DNA of 38,513 bases from Candidatus Peregrinibacteria bacterium (GCA_030700255.1 JAUYJN010000027.1:1-38513); one strand, 5' to 3'. Positions 7,577 to 16,341 are shown, counted from the first letter of the stretch. Numbers and translations: made by a program. The notes: generated from the sequence alone by a model not told the origin.

Positions 7577-7618
7577 TAAGTTTATCTGTAGCAGTATAAA
7601 AACGAACTAATCTAGAAA

Positions 7619-7627
7619 ATTATACCA
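7619..7627 (-). promoter_or_regulatory. extended -10 promoter of the subtilase gene
   Basis: On the minus strand TGG is followed by TATAAT (complement of 7619-7627). It lies about 43 bp upstream of the ATG at 7576. No strong -35 is seen. Confidence 0.5.
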
Positions 7628-7745
7628 TAAATAAGAGGAAAATGGAATACATTGAGTGAGAAGTGAATTAAACTATGGGAGATAAATCTTGCAAAGGTAC
7701 AACTGGAAATGTATGATTAGAGACAATTCCTCTTACCTACTTCTT

Positions 7746-10070
7746 ATGAATGAAAAGACACTTTTCACGACCCTAAATAAGGAGCTCAAGAGCTATTTGC
7801 GACCATTTGACGGTAAGTTGTTAAAAAAGGCTTATGAGTTCGCTGCAATGGCGCACATAGATCAAAAAAGGAAGTCAGGGGAACCATATATCGTGCACCC
7901 GGTTAGTGCTGCGATTATTTTGGCAAAAATGCGTGTTGATATGCCAACGATTATAACTTGTTTATTGCATGACGTACCTGAAGATACTAAGTATACATTG
8001 GATGATATCGGAGAGAATTTTGGTCCACAGGTCAAAGAGCTTGTCGCCGGTATTACAAAATTATCCGCCGTGTATTACAAAAATAATATGCAAGACAGGC
8101 AGATAGATACGCTTCGAAGGATGTTTTTGGTTATGGCGAAAGATATTCGCGTAGCATTGGTTAAGCTTGCAGACAGGTTGCATAATATGCGTACGTTGCA
8201 ATATGTTAAGTCTGAGAAATCTTTGCGTATTGCAAAAGAGACAATGGAGATTTATTCACCATTGGCAAATTTACTTGGAGTTTGGGAGATTCGTCAGGAA
8301 ATGGATGATTTATGTTTTAAATATGTGTACGCGGAGGAGTATGAAAATATAGCGAGGGTTGTAAACCAAAATAGAAGTAAGCACAAAACTTACTTAATGA
8401 AGGTGAAAAATAGTGCTGAACGTTTGCTTGCCGGTGCAAAAATAAAGGTAAAAGTAGAGGCTCGGTGGAAACATTTTTTTTCTATATACAAGAAAATGTT
8501 GAGGACTCAGAAAACGACGCCTGAGCTTTATGACATTCCGGCTATAAGACTTATTGTGAATAGCGTCGGTGAATGTTATGAAACTCTTGGAGTTATTCAC
8601 AGTAAGTGGAAACCGAAACCAAATCAATTTAGGGATTACATTGCGGTGAGCAAGCCAAATGGTTATCAGGGGCTACATACTACGGTTTTTGGGCCGGATG
8701 GATATTTGGTTGAGTTTCAGATTCGGACAAAACAAATGGATCTTGAAGCGAAATATGGGATCGCTTCAAAATTTATTTGTGAGAGTGGTGCTACTGCAAA
8801 TATAAATGCATTCTTGGGGCAAACTCCATGGATTAAAAAAGTACTTAAACTGCAAAATAAAGGTAATGTAGAATTCCTGGAAGATTTAAAAATGAATGTT
8901 TTGAGTGATAGAATTTTCGTTTTTAGTTCGGATGGTGATGTTTTTGATATGCCAAAGGGGGCATCTCCATTGGATTATGCATATACAGTTTCATCATCTC
9001 TGGGAGATAAGTACTCATTTGCGTATGTGAACAAGGAAAGAAAGCCTATTAGTTATGAGTTACAGACAGGTGATATAGTTGAGGTAGTGACCAATAAAAA
9101 AGCGAAGCCACAAAGAGAATGGTTGTATTTTGTTATTACGGATGAGGCGAAAGAGGCGATTAGGAAGACTTTTAAAAAGCTTTCGAAAGAAGAGAGGCTT
9201 GAGGTTGGGGAGGCTATTTTGGATAATGTTTTTTCTATTTTGAATAAAGGCAATTTTAGAAATAGGAGCCAAGGTGAAAAGTTGAAAATCTCATATTTTT
9301 TTGGATATAATACTGTAGATAGCTTTTTGAAAGACATCGCATCCGGTGAAAAATCGGAAAATGATTTAACCAATGCGTTACTTAAAAACAACAGCGTATT
9401 TGCCGCTAAGGATAGGTTCTTTTTACATCGCCTACTTACATTTATATTCAGTAGTGATCGACATACAACTATTAGATTGCGCTTGAAATTGGTATTGGAA
9501 GATAGGGTGGGATTGCTTTCAGATATATTTGATGTGCTGGCATGTCATAGGATAAATATAAATAAATTAGTTGCCCGTGAGAAACATTTCAGCAAAGGGG
9601 CGGCTATAGATTATATAGACCTTGAAGTTGCAGATTTGAGTCAATTACATAGAGCTATGCGTTCGCTTGAAAGTATCGATGGAGTTGTTATGGTCGAAAC
9701 AAATAGAGCATTCCAATACGTAATGTTTTATACGACTATAGTTATATGCCTCATGGCATGGGGCCTTCATCCATTTGTTATTTCACATTTGGCAAATAAA
9801 GACACTAACCGTGAATTTGATATAACTATATTTTGGATAACAACGTTATTACTTCTTAGCTTTTTATTCTATATTAGAAAATTCGCACAACCATACGCAC
9901 CAAAAGCAGTTGGCCGTAAAAAGTTCGCTATTTTTTTTAATTTCACAACACTTCTCATATTTGGGACGTTGATAGGTGAAGTGCTATCCTTACATTTATT
10001 GAGCCTTTTTGTCTTCGCTTTACTTATGCTCGCGTCTTTGATTGTAGGATTTATATGGTCTTCAAAATAA
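7746..10070 (+). CDS. rel: bifunctional (p)ppGpp synthetase/hydrolase with C-terminal membrane domain
   Basis: RelA/SpoT-family stringent-response enzyme, 774 residues from the ATG at 7746. The frame is open upstream to a TTG at 7689, but that extension is not family-like. The HD hydrolase domain keeps H51 (YIVHP), H75-D76 and E79-D80 (LLHDVPEDT) and KLADRLHNMRTL. The synthetase domain keeps RDYIAVSKPNGYQGLHTT and the catalytic Glu in VEFQIRT. So both synthesis and hydrolysis look intact. TGS (about 400-460, RIFVFSSDGDVFDMPKGA) and an ACT-like regulatory region follow. Unusually, the last ~110 residues form four hydrophobic helices (VMFYTTIVICLMAWGL to LMLASLIVGFIW), suggesting membrane attachment. 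Confidence 0.93.
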   Translation: MNEKTLFTTLNKELKSYLRPFDGKLLKKAYEFAAMAHIDQKRKSGEPYIVHPVSAAIILAKMRVDMPTIITCLLHDVPEDTKYTLDDIGENFGPQVKELVAGITKLSAVYYKNNMQDRQIDTLRRMFLVMAKDIRVALVKLADRLHNMRTLQYVKSEKSLRIAKETMEIYSPLANLLGVWEIRQEMDDLCFKYVYAEEYENIARVVNQNRSKHKTYLMKVKNSAERLLAGAKIKVKVEARWKHFFSIYKKMLRTQKTTPELYDIPAIRLIVNSVGECYETLGVIHSKWKPKPNQFRDYIAVSKPNGYQGLHTTVFGPDGYLVEFQIRTKQMDLEAKYGIASKFICESGATANINAFLGQTPWIKKVLKLQNKGNVEFLEDLKMNVLSDRIFVFSSDGDVFDMPKGASPLDYAYTVSSSLGDKYSFAYVNKERKPISYELQTGDIVEVVTNKKAKPQREWLYFVITDEAKEAIRKTFKKLSKEERLEVGEAILDNVFSILNKGNFRNRSQGEKLKISYFFGYNTVDSFLKDIASGEKSENDLTNALLKNNSVFAAKDRFFLHRLLTFIFSSDRHTTIRLRLKLVLEDRVGLLSDIFDVLACHRININKLVAREKHFSKGAAIDYIDLEVADLSQLHRAMRSLESIDGVVMVETNRAFQYVMFYTTIVICLMAWGLHPFVISHLANKDTNREFDITIFWITTLLLLSFLFYIRKFAQPYAPKAVGRKKFAIFFNFTTLLIFGTLIGEVLSLHLLSLFVFALLMLASLIVGFIWSSK

Positions 10071-10081
10071 GTATGATTTTA

Positions 10082-10675
10082 CTAGAACATACTTAATGTT
10101 TGAGTGACTTTTGGTATACTTTTAAGATTTATATCTTTTAGAGTTGTTACTCCATCTTTCTCTAACTTTTCAAAGATTTTGAGGAGTATTTTTGCAGTGG
10201 CCATACTGTCGTCGAGAGCCCTGTGCGCATTTGGGAGCTCTATGCCGAGGCTATCGCAAAGAGAGCCTAAGTTGTACCTTCTGAAGCCCGGGAAGACCTT
10301 GCGTGCCAATTTAAGCGTACATAGAGACTGATGTGGCATAGGGGAGCAATCAATCCTTATGAATTCTTGATTAATAAAAGCTTTATCAAATTCAACATTA
10401 TGAGCGGTGAATATAGCGTCTTCATCCATGAATTCAGCGAATTTATCTATAATATCAGAAAACAGAGGTGCGTCCGCAACCATGCTATCAGTGATATGAT
10501 GAATCTGGATAACATTGTGAGGGATAAATCTTTCCGGATTTAATAAAGTATGAAATGTATCGATTATTTCGCCATTTCTGACTTTTACTGCGCCTATCTC
10601 CACAATCTTATCATGAGCCCCTGTTGCACCTGTTGTTTCCGTGTCGACAACAATAAATGTAGTATCTTTTATCAT
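10082..10675 (-). CDS. DEDDh 3'-5' exonuclease (DNA polymerase III epsilon-like)
   Basis: About 197 residues from the ATG at 10675; a TTG at 10705 would add ten residues that precede the fold. All exonuclease motifs are present: VDTETTG (ExoI, Asp and Glu), HNVEFDKAFIN (ExoII), and NAHRALDDSMAT (ExoIII with His and Asp). This is the proofreading/RNase T fold typical of DnaQ or of stand-alone exonucleases. There is no polymerase-binding extension that I can identify, so whether it is the replicative epsilon subunit is uncertain. It converges with rel (stops 12 bases apart). Confidence 0.9.
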   Translation of the reverse strand: MIKDTTFIVVDTETTGATGAHDKIVEIGAVKVRNGEIIDTFHTLLNPERFIPHNVIQIHHITDSMVADAPLFSDIIDKFAEFMDEDAIFTAHNVEFDKAFINQEFIRIDCSPMPHQSLCTLKLARKVFPGFRRYNLGSLCDSLGIELPNAHRALDDSMATAKILLKIFEKLEKDGVTTLKDINLKSIPKVTQTLSMF

Positions 10676-10741
10676 AAAAGAAAAATTTTGTGTCGATTTT
10701 AACAAATTGACTATGAAAGAACAATCCTATTAAATATTCGC

Positions 10742-11989
10742 ATGAATAATAAGTTTACAGAATATTTTAAGGACCTTCTTGATCCGGAGGATTATAATAA
10801 GTTTATTTCTCAAATCAATGAAGGGAAGGTCAGAACTGCACTTAGGGTAAATACACTATTGGCAAAAGCAGGGATAAAAGACATAGGATCTGATTTTGAA
10901 AAACTTCAAAATATTCCATGGTCACCAAATGGGTATTTTTATGAATCAGTTATAAGTATAGGTAATACTGAGTGTTTTAAGTCAGGGAAGGTGTATTCAC
11001 AGGAAGCAAGCTCGCAAATAGCCGTAGAGCTTCTAGATCCAAAGGCCGGTGATTATGTTTTGGATTTATGTGCATCACCCGGCTCAAAAACAACGCAAAT
11101 AGCCGCATTGGTAGATAACGAAGCTCTTATAATCGCCAATGAAATATCACCGGATAGATATGTTAAATTGCGTAATAATTTAAAAGATTTTGGGGTGGTG
11201 TCTCATGCAATTACAGCTTTAGATTCTACTTTTTTCGCTAAAAATTATATAAATACATTTGATAAAATTCTTGTAGACGCTCCATGTAGTGGCGAAGGTA
11301 TGTATTTCAAATTCCCAGCTGTATTGAAACATTGGAATATAAAGACGATAAAATTTAATGCCAAAAGGCAGAGGAAAATAATAGAAGATGCATTCGTCGC
11401 ACTCAAGCCTGGTGGGAAACTTGTTTATTCGACATGTACGTTAAATTTGGAGGAGAATGAAAAAGTGATTGCACATATTTTAAAGAAATTTTTTGGAAAT
11501 GCGCAGATAGTGAATATAGATATGAAAAAACATGGGTTGTATGTCAAAGGTGGGGGTCGTAAAACTAAGGAGCCTATGCTTAAAATATGGCCTCATGAAT
11601 TCAAGACCGGTGGTTTTTTCGCATGTATTTTGACAAAAAAGACTTCTACGGAAAGTGGGGACAGTAAGAGGGTTTCACACTTAACGGCTAGGCAAAAACG
11701 TCAGACGGCTCATGTCGTAGAAAAAAAGAATGTTAGAGAGGGTTGGAAGCTTTGTATGAAAAAAGAAGAGATGAGTATAGTCAAAGCCTTGTTGAAACAA
11801 GCAGGGCTTGCCTCTGTTGATTTCCCAAAGATGTTTGCAATTGTAAAACATGATGGAGAGTATTATTTGCAAACTCATTCGTTTTATAAGCGCTTTGCTG
11901 ACTTACCGGTTCGGTCCGTTGGTGCAAAGGTATTGGACAAAAACAATAAAGCCACACCGGAAGCTCTGGTATGGCTTAAAACTTTATAA
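10742..11989 (+). CDS. RsmB/RsmF-family 16S rRNA (cytosine-C5) methyltransferase
   Basis: 415 residues, NOL1/NOP2/Sun family. SAM-binding motif I is VLDLCASPGSKTTQIA. Motif IV is ILVDAPCSGEG, with the release Cys after Pro. Motif VI is LVYSTCTLNLEENE, with the nucleophilic Cys in TC. The C-terminal ~120 residues form an extra domain as in RsmF/YebU, so the enzyme most likely makes m5C in 16S rRNA near the decoding region; the exact target is not deducible. A TTGACT-15-TATTAA element at 10707-10733 lies only eight bases before the ATG, implying a leaderless mRNA. Confidence 0.9.
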   Translation: MNNKFTEYFKDLLDPEDYNKFISQINEGKVRTALRVNTLLAKAGIKDIGSDFEKLQNIPWSPNGYFYESVISIGNTECFKSGKVYSQEASSQIAVELLDPKAGDYVLDLCASPGSKTTQIAALVDNEALIIANEISPDRYVKLRNNLKDFGVVSHAITALDSTFFAKNYINTFDKILVDAPCSGEGMYFKFPAVLKHWNIKTIKFNAKRQRKIIEDAFVALKPGGKLVYSTCTLNLEENEKVIAHILKKFFGNAQIVNIDMKKHGLYVKGGGRKTKEPMLKIWPHEFKTGGFFACILTKKTSTESGDSKRVSHLTARQKRQTAHVVEKKNVREGWKLCMKKEEMSIVKALLKQAGLASVDFPKMFAIVKHDGEYYLQTHSFYKRFADLPVRSVGAKVLDKNNKATPEALVWLKTL

Positions 11990-12001
11990 ATTAAACAAAA
12001 T

Positions 12002-12268
12002 CTATACTTTGACTGCATCTACCGCTTTTGCAAGCGCGGATTTTTGTCTGTTTGCTGTATTTTTGTGCAGGATATTTTTCTTCACAGCAGTGTCTATAAC
12101 TTTGTAAGCTTGTGAAAGAGCTGTAAGCGCTTCAGCTTTTTTTCCTTCTTTAACAAGATCAGTAAGGTCACGAACAACTTCATGTACACGACTTCTTACA
12201 CGAAAATTTCTTTGTCTGTGCTTTGCATTTTGTAGCACTCGTTTTTTTGCACTTTTGATAATCGGCAT
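12002..12268 (-). CDS. rpsT: 30S ribosomal protein S20
   Basis: 88 residues, nearly all helical and very basic. The typical S20 start is MPIIKSAKKRVLQNAKHR, and the C-terminal half has NILHKNTANRQKSALAKAV, the family signature. S20 binds helices of the 5' and 3' minor domains of 16S rRNA. The gene stands alone on the minus strand, convergent with the methyltransferase and divergent from maf. A 7-bp inverted repeat (TTTCAAA/TTTGAAA, 12306-12327) lies in the divergent spacer. Confidence 0.96.
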   Translation of the reverse strand: MPIIKSAKKRVLQNAKHRQRNFRVRSRVHEVVRDLTDLVKEGKKAEALTALSQAYKVIDTAVKKNILHKNTANRQKSALAKAVDAVKV

Positions 12269-12359
12269 TGCTATAATTTCTTTTAAGAATTATTTTTGTA
12301 CTAGCTTTCAAAAAAAAGCCTTTGAAATATAGTCAGATGGCACAAATAAGTCAAGTAAT

Positions 12360-12926
12360 ATGTTAATACTCGCATCAAAAAGTCCGCGTCGAAGTATGCT
12401 TCTCAGAGAAATCAATGTAGATTTTGAGGTTATTGAGAGTAATTATGAGGAAAAGCATGATATTTCGAGTGATCCTGCTCGGTTGGCGACGCTTCATGCT
12501 CAGAGCAAAGCGGAGGAGGTTTTTGGGCGCGTAAAAGGCGGGGCTGACGATGTAATACTTGGAGTTGATACTTTGGTTACTTTAAATGGTGAGATTTTTG
12601 GCAAGCCAAAAAATGCAAGCGATGCATTTGAAATGATAAAGAAATTATCCGGCCATACTCATCAGGTATTGAGTGCAATGTGCTTGATTCGTACTCGAGA
12701 TGAAAAAAAAATTACTCATATTGAAATAACTGAAGTTACTTTTCATAAACTTTCAGATGAACAAATTGAAGAATATATTCAAACTAATGAATGGGAAGAT
12801 AAGGCTGGTGCATACGCAATTCAAGGGCAGGCGAGTGGGTTTGTAAGTGCGATAGAGGGGAGCTTCTCAAATGTAGTTGGGTTACCGAAGGAAGTTTTTT
12901 TAGATTTATACGATAAGTTGATTTGA
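12360..12926 (+). CDS. maf: Maf-family nucleoside triphosphate pyrophosphatase
   Basis: 188 residues, normal Maf length. Motifs: LILASKSPRR at the N-terminus (phosphate-binding loop), ILGVDTLV with the catalytic Asp, GKP, LSGHTHQV, and DKAGAYAIQG near the C-terminus. Maf proteins hydrolyse dTTP/UTP or modified nucleotides to monophosphates (house-cleaning), and some arrest septation. The motifs fit the dTTP/UTP-type (YhdE) subgroup. Its TGA stop lies inside the putative -35 element of the next gene. Confidence 0.93.
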   Translation: MLILASKSPRRSMLLREINVDFEVIESNYEEKHDISSDPARLATLHAQSKAEEVFGRVKGGADDVILGVDTLVTLNGEIFGKPKNASDAFEMIKKLSGHTHQVLSAMCLIRTRDEKKITHIEITEVTFHKLSDEQIEEYIQTNEWEDKAGAYAIQGQASGFVSAIEGSFSNVVGLPKEVFLDLYDKLI

Positions 12927-12950
12927 ACAAAGAGAAAACTGTGCTAGGAT
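12923..12950 (+). promoter_or_regulatory. promoter for the YtxH/tyrA-pheA pair
   Basis: TTGAAC (12923-12928), a 16-bp spacer, TAGGAT (12945-12950), followed 28 bp later by the YtxH ATG. The -35 overlaps the maf stop codon. Confidence 0.45.
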
Positions 12951-12978
12951 GTCAATTAGCAATTTCTAACATCATTAT

Positions 12979-13371
12979 ATGGGTAAAAAGGCAGGTAAGA
13001 TTTCACTTTTTTTGGGGTTAACGCTCGGGACATTGGCAGGGGTTTTGTTTGCGCCGACAAAAGGTAAGGAATTAAGGAAAAGTATAAAAAAAGAACTGGA
13101 TAAGGGTGGTACCGGACTTTCAGCCGTCAGAAAAGGTCTCAAAGGTATGGCTGGAGATATTGTTGATACTGCAGATGAGATTACGGATTCAAGTGAGCAA
13201 TTGGTAAAAGTTAAGAGGCAAGTGAAAAAGAGTGTATCAAAGGCGAAGGCTGGGGCGAAAAAAGCAAAGACAGCTGTTAAAAAAACGCATGCCGCAGCAA
13301 AGGCAAAGGTAAAAGCTGTTAAGAAAACGGTAAAAAAAGCTACAGCTAAAAAAGCACCAAAGAAGAAATAA
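12979..13371 (+). CDS. YtxH-domain protein with histone-H1-like Lys/Ala tail
   Basis: 130 residues. Residues 1-30 (ISLFLGLTLGTLAGVLFAP) are the glycine-rich membrane-spanning YtxH segment with the characteristic FAPxxGxExR turn (FAPTKGKELRK). Residues about 31-75 form an amphipathic helix. From about 75 on the chain is almost only Lys, Ala and Val (KAKAGAKKAKTAVKKTHAAA), ending in KKAPKKK like histone-H1-type tails. It is thus predicted to be a membrane-tethered, strongly basic, possibly nucleic-acid- or cell-wall-polyanion-binding protein. The stop is three bases before the tyrA-pheA ATG, so the genes are cotranscribed. Confidence 0.8.
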   Translation: MGKKAGKISLFLGLTLGTLAGVLFAPTKGKELRKSIKKELDKGGTGLSAVRKGLKGMAGDIVDTADEITDSSEQLVKVKRQVKKSVSKAKAGAKKAKTAVKKTHAAAKAKVKAVKKTVKKATAKKAPKKK

Positions 13372-13373
13372 TA

Positions 13374-15134
13374 ATGAAAAAGACTATCGGGATTATTGGT
13401 GGTAACGGAAAAATGGGACATCGTTTTGCGGCCTTTTTCGAAGAATACGGATTCAATGTTCTTGTCTCAGATAAGGGTACGAAATTAACGAATAAAAAAA
13501 TAGTACAAGAATCCGATATTGTATTTGTGTCAGTATCTATATCTCATATTGAGAAAGTGCTAAATGGAGTTGTCCCACTATTGAAAAAAGGTCAAACTCT
13601 TATTGAGATCAACTCAATCAAAGATAATATTATACCTATTTTGAAGAGGGCTAAGTGTGAAGTTTTGTCTTTGCATCCTATGTGCAATGAAACTCAATTA
13701 ACGGCGGGTGCCAGGATCTTATTTATGCCTGTAAAAGGAAAATCTGCCGCAAAGACTTTTAAAAAAATCTTTGAAGATGCCGGGTTTAATCTACAAGAAA
13801 TAAAGATAGAGAAGCATGACAAATTGATGGCTATGGTACAAGGCCTGCCGCATTTCGCGGAAATATCTTTTGCTCATACGATGAAGGATTTGGGATTTAA
13901 GACAAAAGAGCTTATGAAATATGCCTCTCCAGCGACTGATTTAAAATTAAAAATGGTAGGTAGAATTTTGGCGCAGAGCCCTGAGCTTTATGGCTCGATG
14001 CAAATTCAGAATCCACGTAATAAAAAAATCATAAAAGCACATCTCGATTCTATAAATCAGCTATACGAAATAATAGAGCAGGGCGATTTAAAAGCATTTG
14101 AAAAATATTTTATGTCAGCTGCTCAGTTCCTTGGTAAGTACAAAGATGAGGCTCTCGCTGAGACTGATCACGTGATCTCAACTCTCAGGCAGGAAGATCT
14201 TTTTGATGAAGCAATCCTGCCTTTATTAAAAACTCCATCAACCAAACATAAAAATACACCAAATAAGAATATCGCACTACTTGGACCGGTTATGACATAT
14301 ACAGATACTGCAGCGGATTTGTTTTTAAAAAAGAGTGAAACTAAAAAATCGAGTTTTACAAAACAGATAACAAATAAGATTTTTAAATCAACTATAGAGG
14401 ACGTCATCACAGAGGTTTCAAATGGTAAATCAAAGTTTGGTATGGTTCCTGTCGAAAATCGTCTACATGGAACTGTACGTGAGACTTTGGATGGCCTTTT
14501 TACACACGATATACAAATAATAGATATGGTTTCGCTTCCTATCAATCATTGCTTGGCCATTTTGCCTGGAGTAAATATCAAAGACGTCAAAATAGTGATG
14601 TCACATACGCAAGCTCTCAGCCAGTGTAAATCATATCTTCAAAAACATCTCAAAGGAGTAGACTTAATTGCCGTATCTAGCAGTGCAAAAGCTTTTGAAA
14701 ATGTAAAATCTAAAAATTTCAGGCATATAGCCGTTATAGGTCCGGCTCCCTCTGCAAAGCATTATGGATTTAAAATCATAAAAGAAAACATAGCTGATGA
14801 TGCAGATAACATTACAAAATTCGCTGTTATCACGAAATATGTCAAACCATCATCTACAAACTACAAAAACCCATTCTTAAAAAATCCAAAAAACTCTTCA
14901 ATAGCCTTTTACTTTTCTTCAGACAAAGCAGGTAGTCTCTTTACGGTCTTTGAGACGTTTGCAAAAAACAAAGTAAACATGACAAGAGTAGAGTCCCGCC
15001 CATACAAAAAAGACTTTGGAAACTATCTCTTCTTCATAGACTTCGAAGGAAGTCCTTCGGAGAAAAAAGTAAAAGATACTCTAAGTGAAATAAATTCACT
15101 TACAGCCGGCCTTAAATTCCTCGGCACATACTAA
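13374..15134 (+). CDS. fused prephenate dehydrogenase / prephenate dehydratase (TyrA-PheA)
   Basis: 586 residues. Residues 1 to about 275 are a TyrA dehydrogenase: NAD-binding GIIGGNGKMGH, INSIKDN, LSLHPMCN, and MVQGLPHFAEISF. Residues about 300-515 are a PheA dehydratase: IALLGPVMTYTDTAA, VPVENRLHGTVRETLD, SHTQALSQCKSY. An ACT domain with the phenylalanine-binding ESRP motif (VESRPYKKDFGNY) ends the protein. It would turn prephenate into 4-hydroxyphenylpyruvate and phenylpyruvate for Tyr and Phe. No chorismate-mutase domain is seen. The usual catalytic TRF of PheA reads TKF here (NITKFAVI), a conservative change. A strong terminator follows. Confidence 0.9.
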   Translation: MKKTIGIIGGNGKMGHRFAAFFEEYGFNVLVSDKGTKLTNKKIVQESDIVFVSVSISHIEKVLNGVVPLLKKGQTLIEINSIKDNIIPILKRAKCEVLSLHPMCNETQLTAGARILFMPVKGKSAAKTFKKIFEDAGFNLQEIKIEKHDKLMAMVQGLPHFAEISFAHTMKDLGFKTKELMKYASPATDLKLKMVGRILAQSPELYGSMQIQNPRNKKIIKAHLDSINQLYEIIEQGDLKAFEKYFMSAAQFLGKYKDEALAETDHVISTLRQEDLFDEAILPLLKTPSTKHKNTPNKNIALLGPVMTYTDTAADLFLKKSETKKSSFTKQITNKIFKSTIEDVITEVSNGKSKFGMVPVENRLHGTVRETLDGLFTHDIQIIDMVSLPINHCLAILPGVNIKDVKIVMSHTQALSQCKSYLQKHLKGVDLIAVSSSAKAFENVKSKNFRHIAVIGPAPSAKHYGFKIIKENIADDADNITKFAVITKYVKPSSTNYKNPFLKNPKNSSIAFYFSSDKAGSLFTVFETFAKNKVNMTRVESRPYKKDFGNYLFFIDFEGSPSEKKVKDTLSEINSLTAGLKFLGTY

Positions 15135-15148
15135 AAAACGAATAACAA

Positions 15149-15178
15149 AAAAGGGACGCGTATTCACGCGTCCCTTTT
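15149..15178. terminator. bidirectional intrinsic terminator
   Basis: Perfect 12-bp stem AAAAGGGACGCG/CGCGTCCCTTTT with a 6-nt loop TATTCA. It lies between the convergent tyrA-pheA and D-rich lipoprotein genes, and its A/T ends give a U-run on either strand. Confidence 0.9.
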
Positions 15179-15195
15179 GATATTGTCAAGTTTAA

Positions 15196-16302
15196 TTATG
15201 GTCTAGTCGCCATATATACAAATGTAGTACCTCCAGTATTTACTGGGAATACTCCAGAACTAGCATCAAGATATTGGCAATCAGGAAACATATATCCGCT
15301 ATTTATGTAGAATGGATTTAGTACACCATTAGGTAAAAAGTAATTAACTGCATCGTATGCAGCCCATGCTTCTTGGCCAACAGGAACCTCTGGTGTTACA
15401 CGGCATCTTGTGATCTCGACATCACTACCCACAGGTACTTCTACAGTTGTTACTACATTATTAGTCCCAGAGCTATCTGCTTCATGACTTATGGCTGGTA
15501 CACCAGCGAACTCACCCGCTGCAAGAGAGCCAGATACAAGTGGTATTGTTTGTAAATATTCTGCTTCAGATGATGGGAATGAAGGGCCAGCTAAATTGTC
15601 AAGTGCTGCCGTGTAAGCGAGAGACACTACAACACCTTGGCCACTACCATCGTCAGTTACGTTTAGTTCAAATACTCTTTGTTCAGATAGGCTACTCGTA
15701 CCAGTCTCATCACCTATAAATCCTAATGTAGGATTGGCACCATCCAAATTTAATCCAACTTGTGTAGCAAGTGGCCCATCTGTATAGACTGTAACTGTAC
15801 CAGCAGAATCATCATCGTCGTCACCGACAGAATCGTCGTCGTCACCGACAGTATCATCGTCATCACCGACAGTATCGTCGTCGTCACCGACAGCAGAATC
15901 ATCGTCACCGACAGAATCGTCGTCGTCACCGACAGCAGAATCATCATCGTCGTCACCGACAGAATCGTCGTCGTCACCGACAGAATCGTCGTCGTCACCG
16001 ACAGTATCATCGTCATCACCGACAGTATCGTCGTCGTCACCGACAGCAGAATCATCGTCACCTGCAGAATCATCATCGTCGTCACCAACAGCAGAATCAT
16101 CATCATCTGCAGAGTCGTCGTCATCATCAGGAAGCACTACACCAGTATCATCATCATCTGGTTGGGTTGTGTTACATCCTGTAACACCTAGAGATAAAGA
16201 GGCTATGATCATTGCTCGGAACATAGCGGTGAAAGCTGGGCTTGTTGGGGCTTTAGAAGCTGCTGCTGGAGCCGCTACTGCATTTAGTTTATCTAACTTC
16301 AT
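15196..16302 (-). CDS. lipoprotein with long Asp-rich tandem-repeat linker
   Basis: 368 residues. A long n-region is followed by MIIASLSLGVTGC, a hydrophobic stretch with a lipobox; Cys43 would be lipidated. Next comes about 115 residues of VGDDDDS/VGDDDDT/SADDDD repeats (about 53-168), an extremely acidic, probably extended and calcium-binding stalk. The remaining ~200 residues form a soluble beta-rich domain starting TVTVYTDGPLATQVGL, which I do not recognise. ATG at 16302 was chosen because it leaves a 33-nt leader; ATG at residue 27 is possible. Repeats of this kind occur in surface lipoproteins of deltaproteobacteria and some candidate phyla. Surface exposure is inferred. Confidence 0.85.
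   Translation of the reverse strand: MKLDKLNAVAAPAAASKAPTSPAFTAMFRAMIIASLSLGVTGCNTTQPDDDDTGVVLPDDDDDSADDDDSAVGDDDDDSAGDDDSAVGDDDDTVGDDDDTVGDDDDSVGDDDDSVGDDDDDSAVGDDDDSVGDDDSAVGDDDDTVGDDDDTVGDDDDSVGDDDDDSAGTVTVYTDGPLATQVGLNLDGANPTLGFIGDETGTSSLSEQRVFELNVTDDGSGQGVVVSLAYTAALDNLAGPSFPSSEAEYLQTIPLVSGSLAAGEFAGVPAISHEADSSGTNNVVTTVEVPVGSDVEITRCRVTPEVPVGQEAWAAYDAVNYFLPNGVLNPFYINSGYMFPDCQYLDASSGVFPVNTGGTTFVYMATRP
15806..16133 (-). repeat. in-gene tandem repeat (18-21 nt units, Asp codons)
   Basis: Imperfect tandem array of GTCGTCGTCACCGACAGA-like units (plus-strand view). Units vary by whole codons, so the reading frame of the lipoprotein is kept. Units mix GTC/ATC/TCA variants, and higher-order blocks repeat (for example AGTATCATCGTCATCACC twice), showing duplication of groups of units. 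Length change by recombination or slippage is likely. Confidence 0.9.
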
Positions 16303-16341
16303 AGTAATAAAATTAAGGTTTATATTTAAATTGAAGATGCA

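Noticed and set aside
7689-7745. TTG start extending Rel by 19 residues
   Set aside because: ATG 7746 gives the normal family N-terminus; the extension has no family support.
15806-16133. Possible CRISPR array
   Set aside because: Units are 18-21 nt without unique spacers and preserve a reading frame, so it is a coding tandem repeat.
15750-16191. Long open frames on both other readings of the D-rich repeat
   Set aside because: They are by-products of the GTC/ATC repeat units; only the minus-strand frame has a lipobox, promoter and non-repetitive domain.
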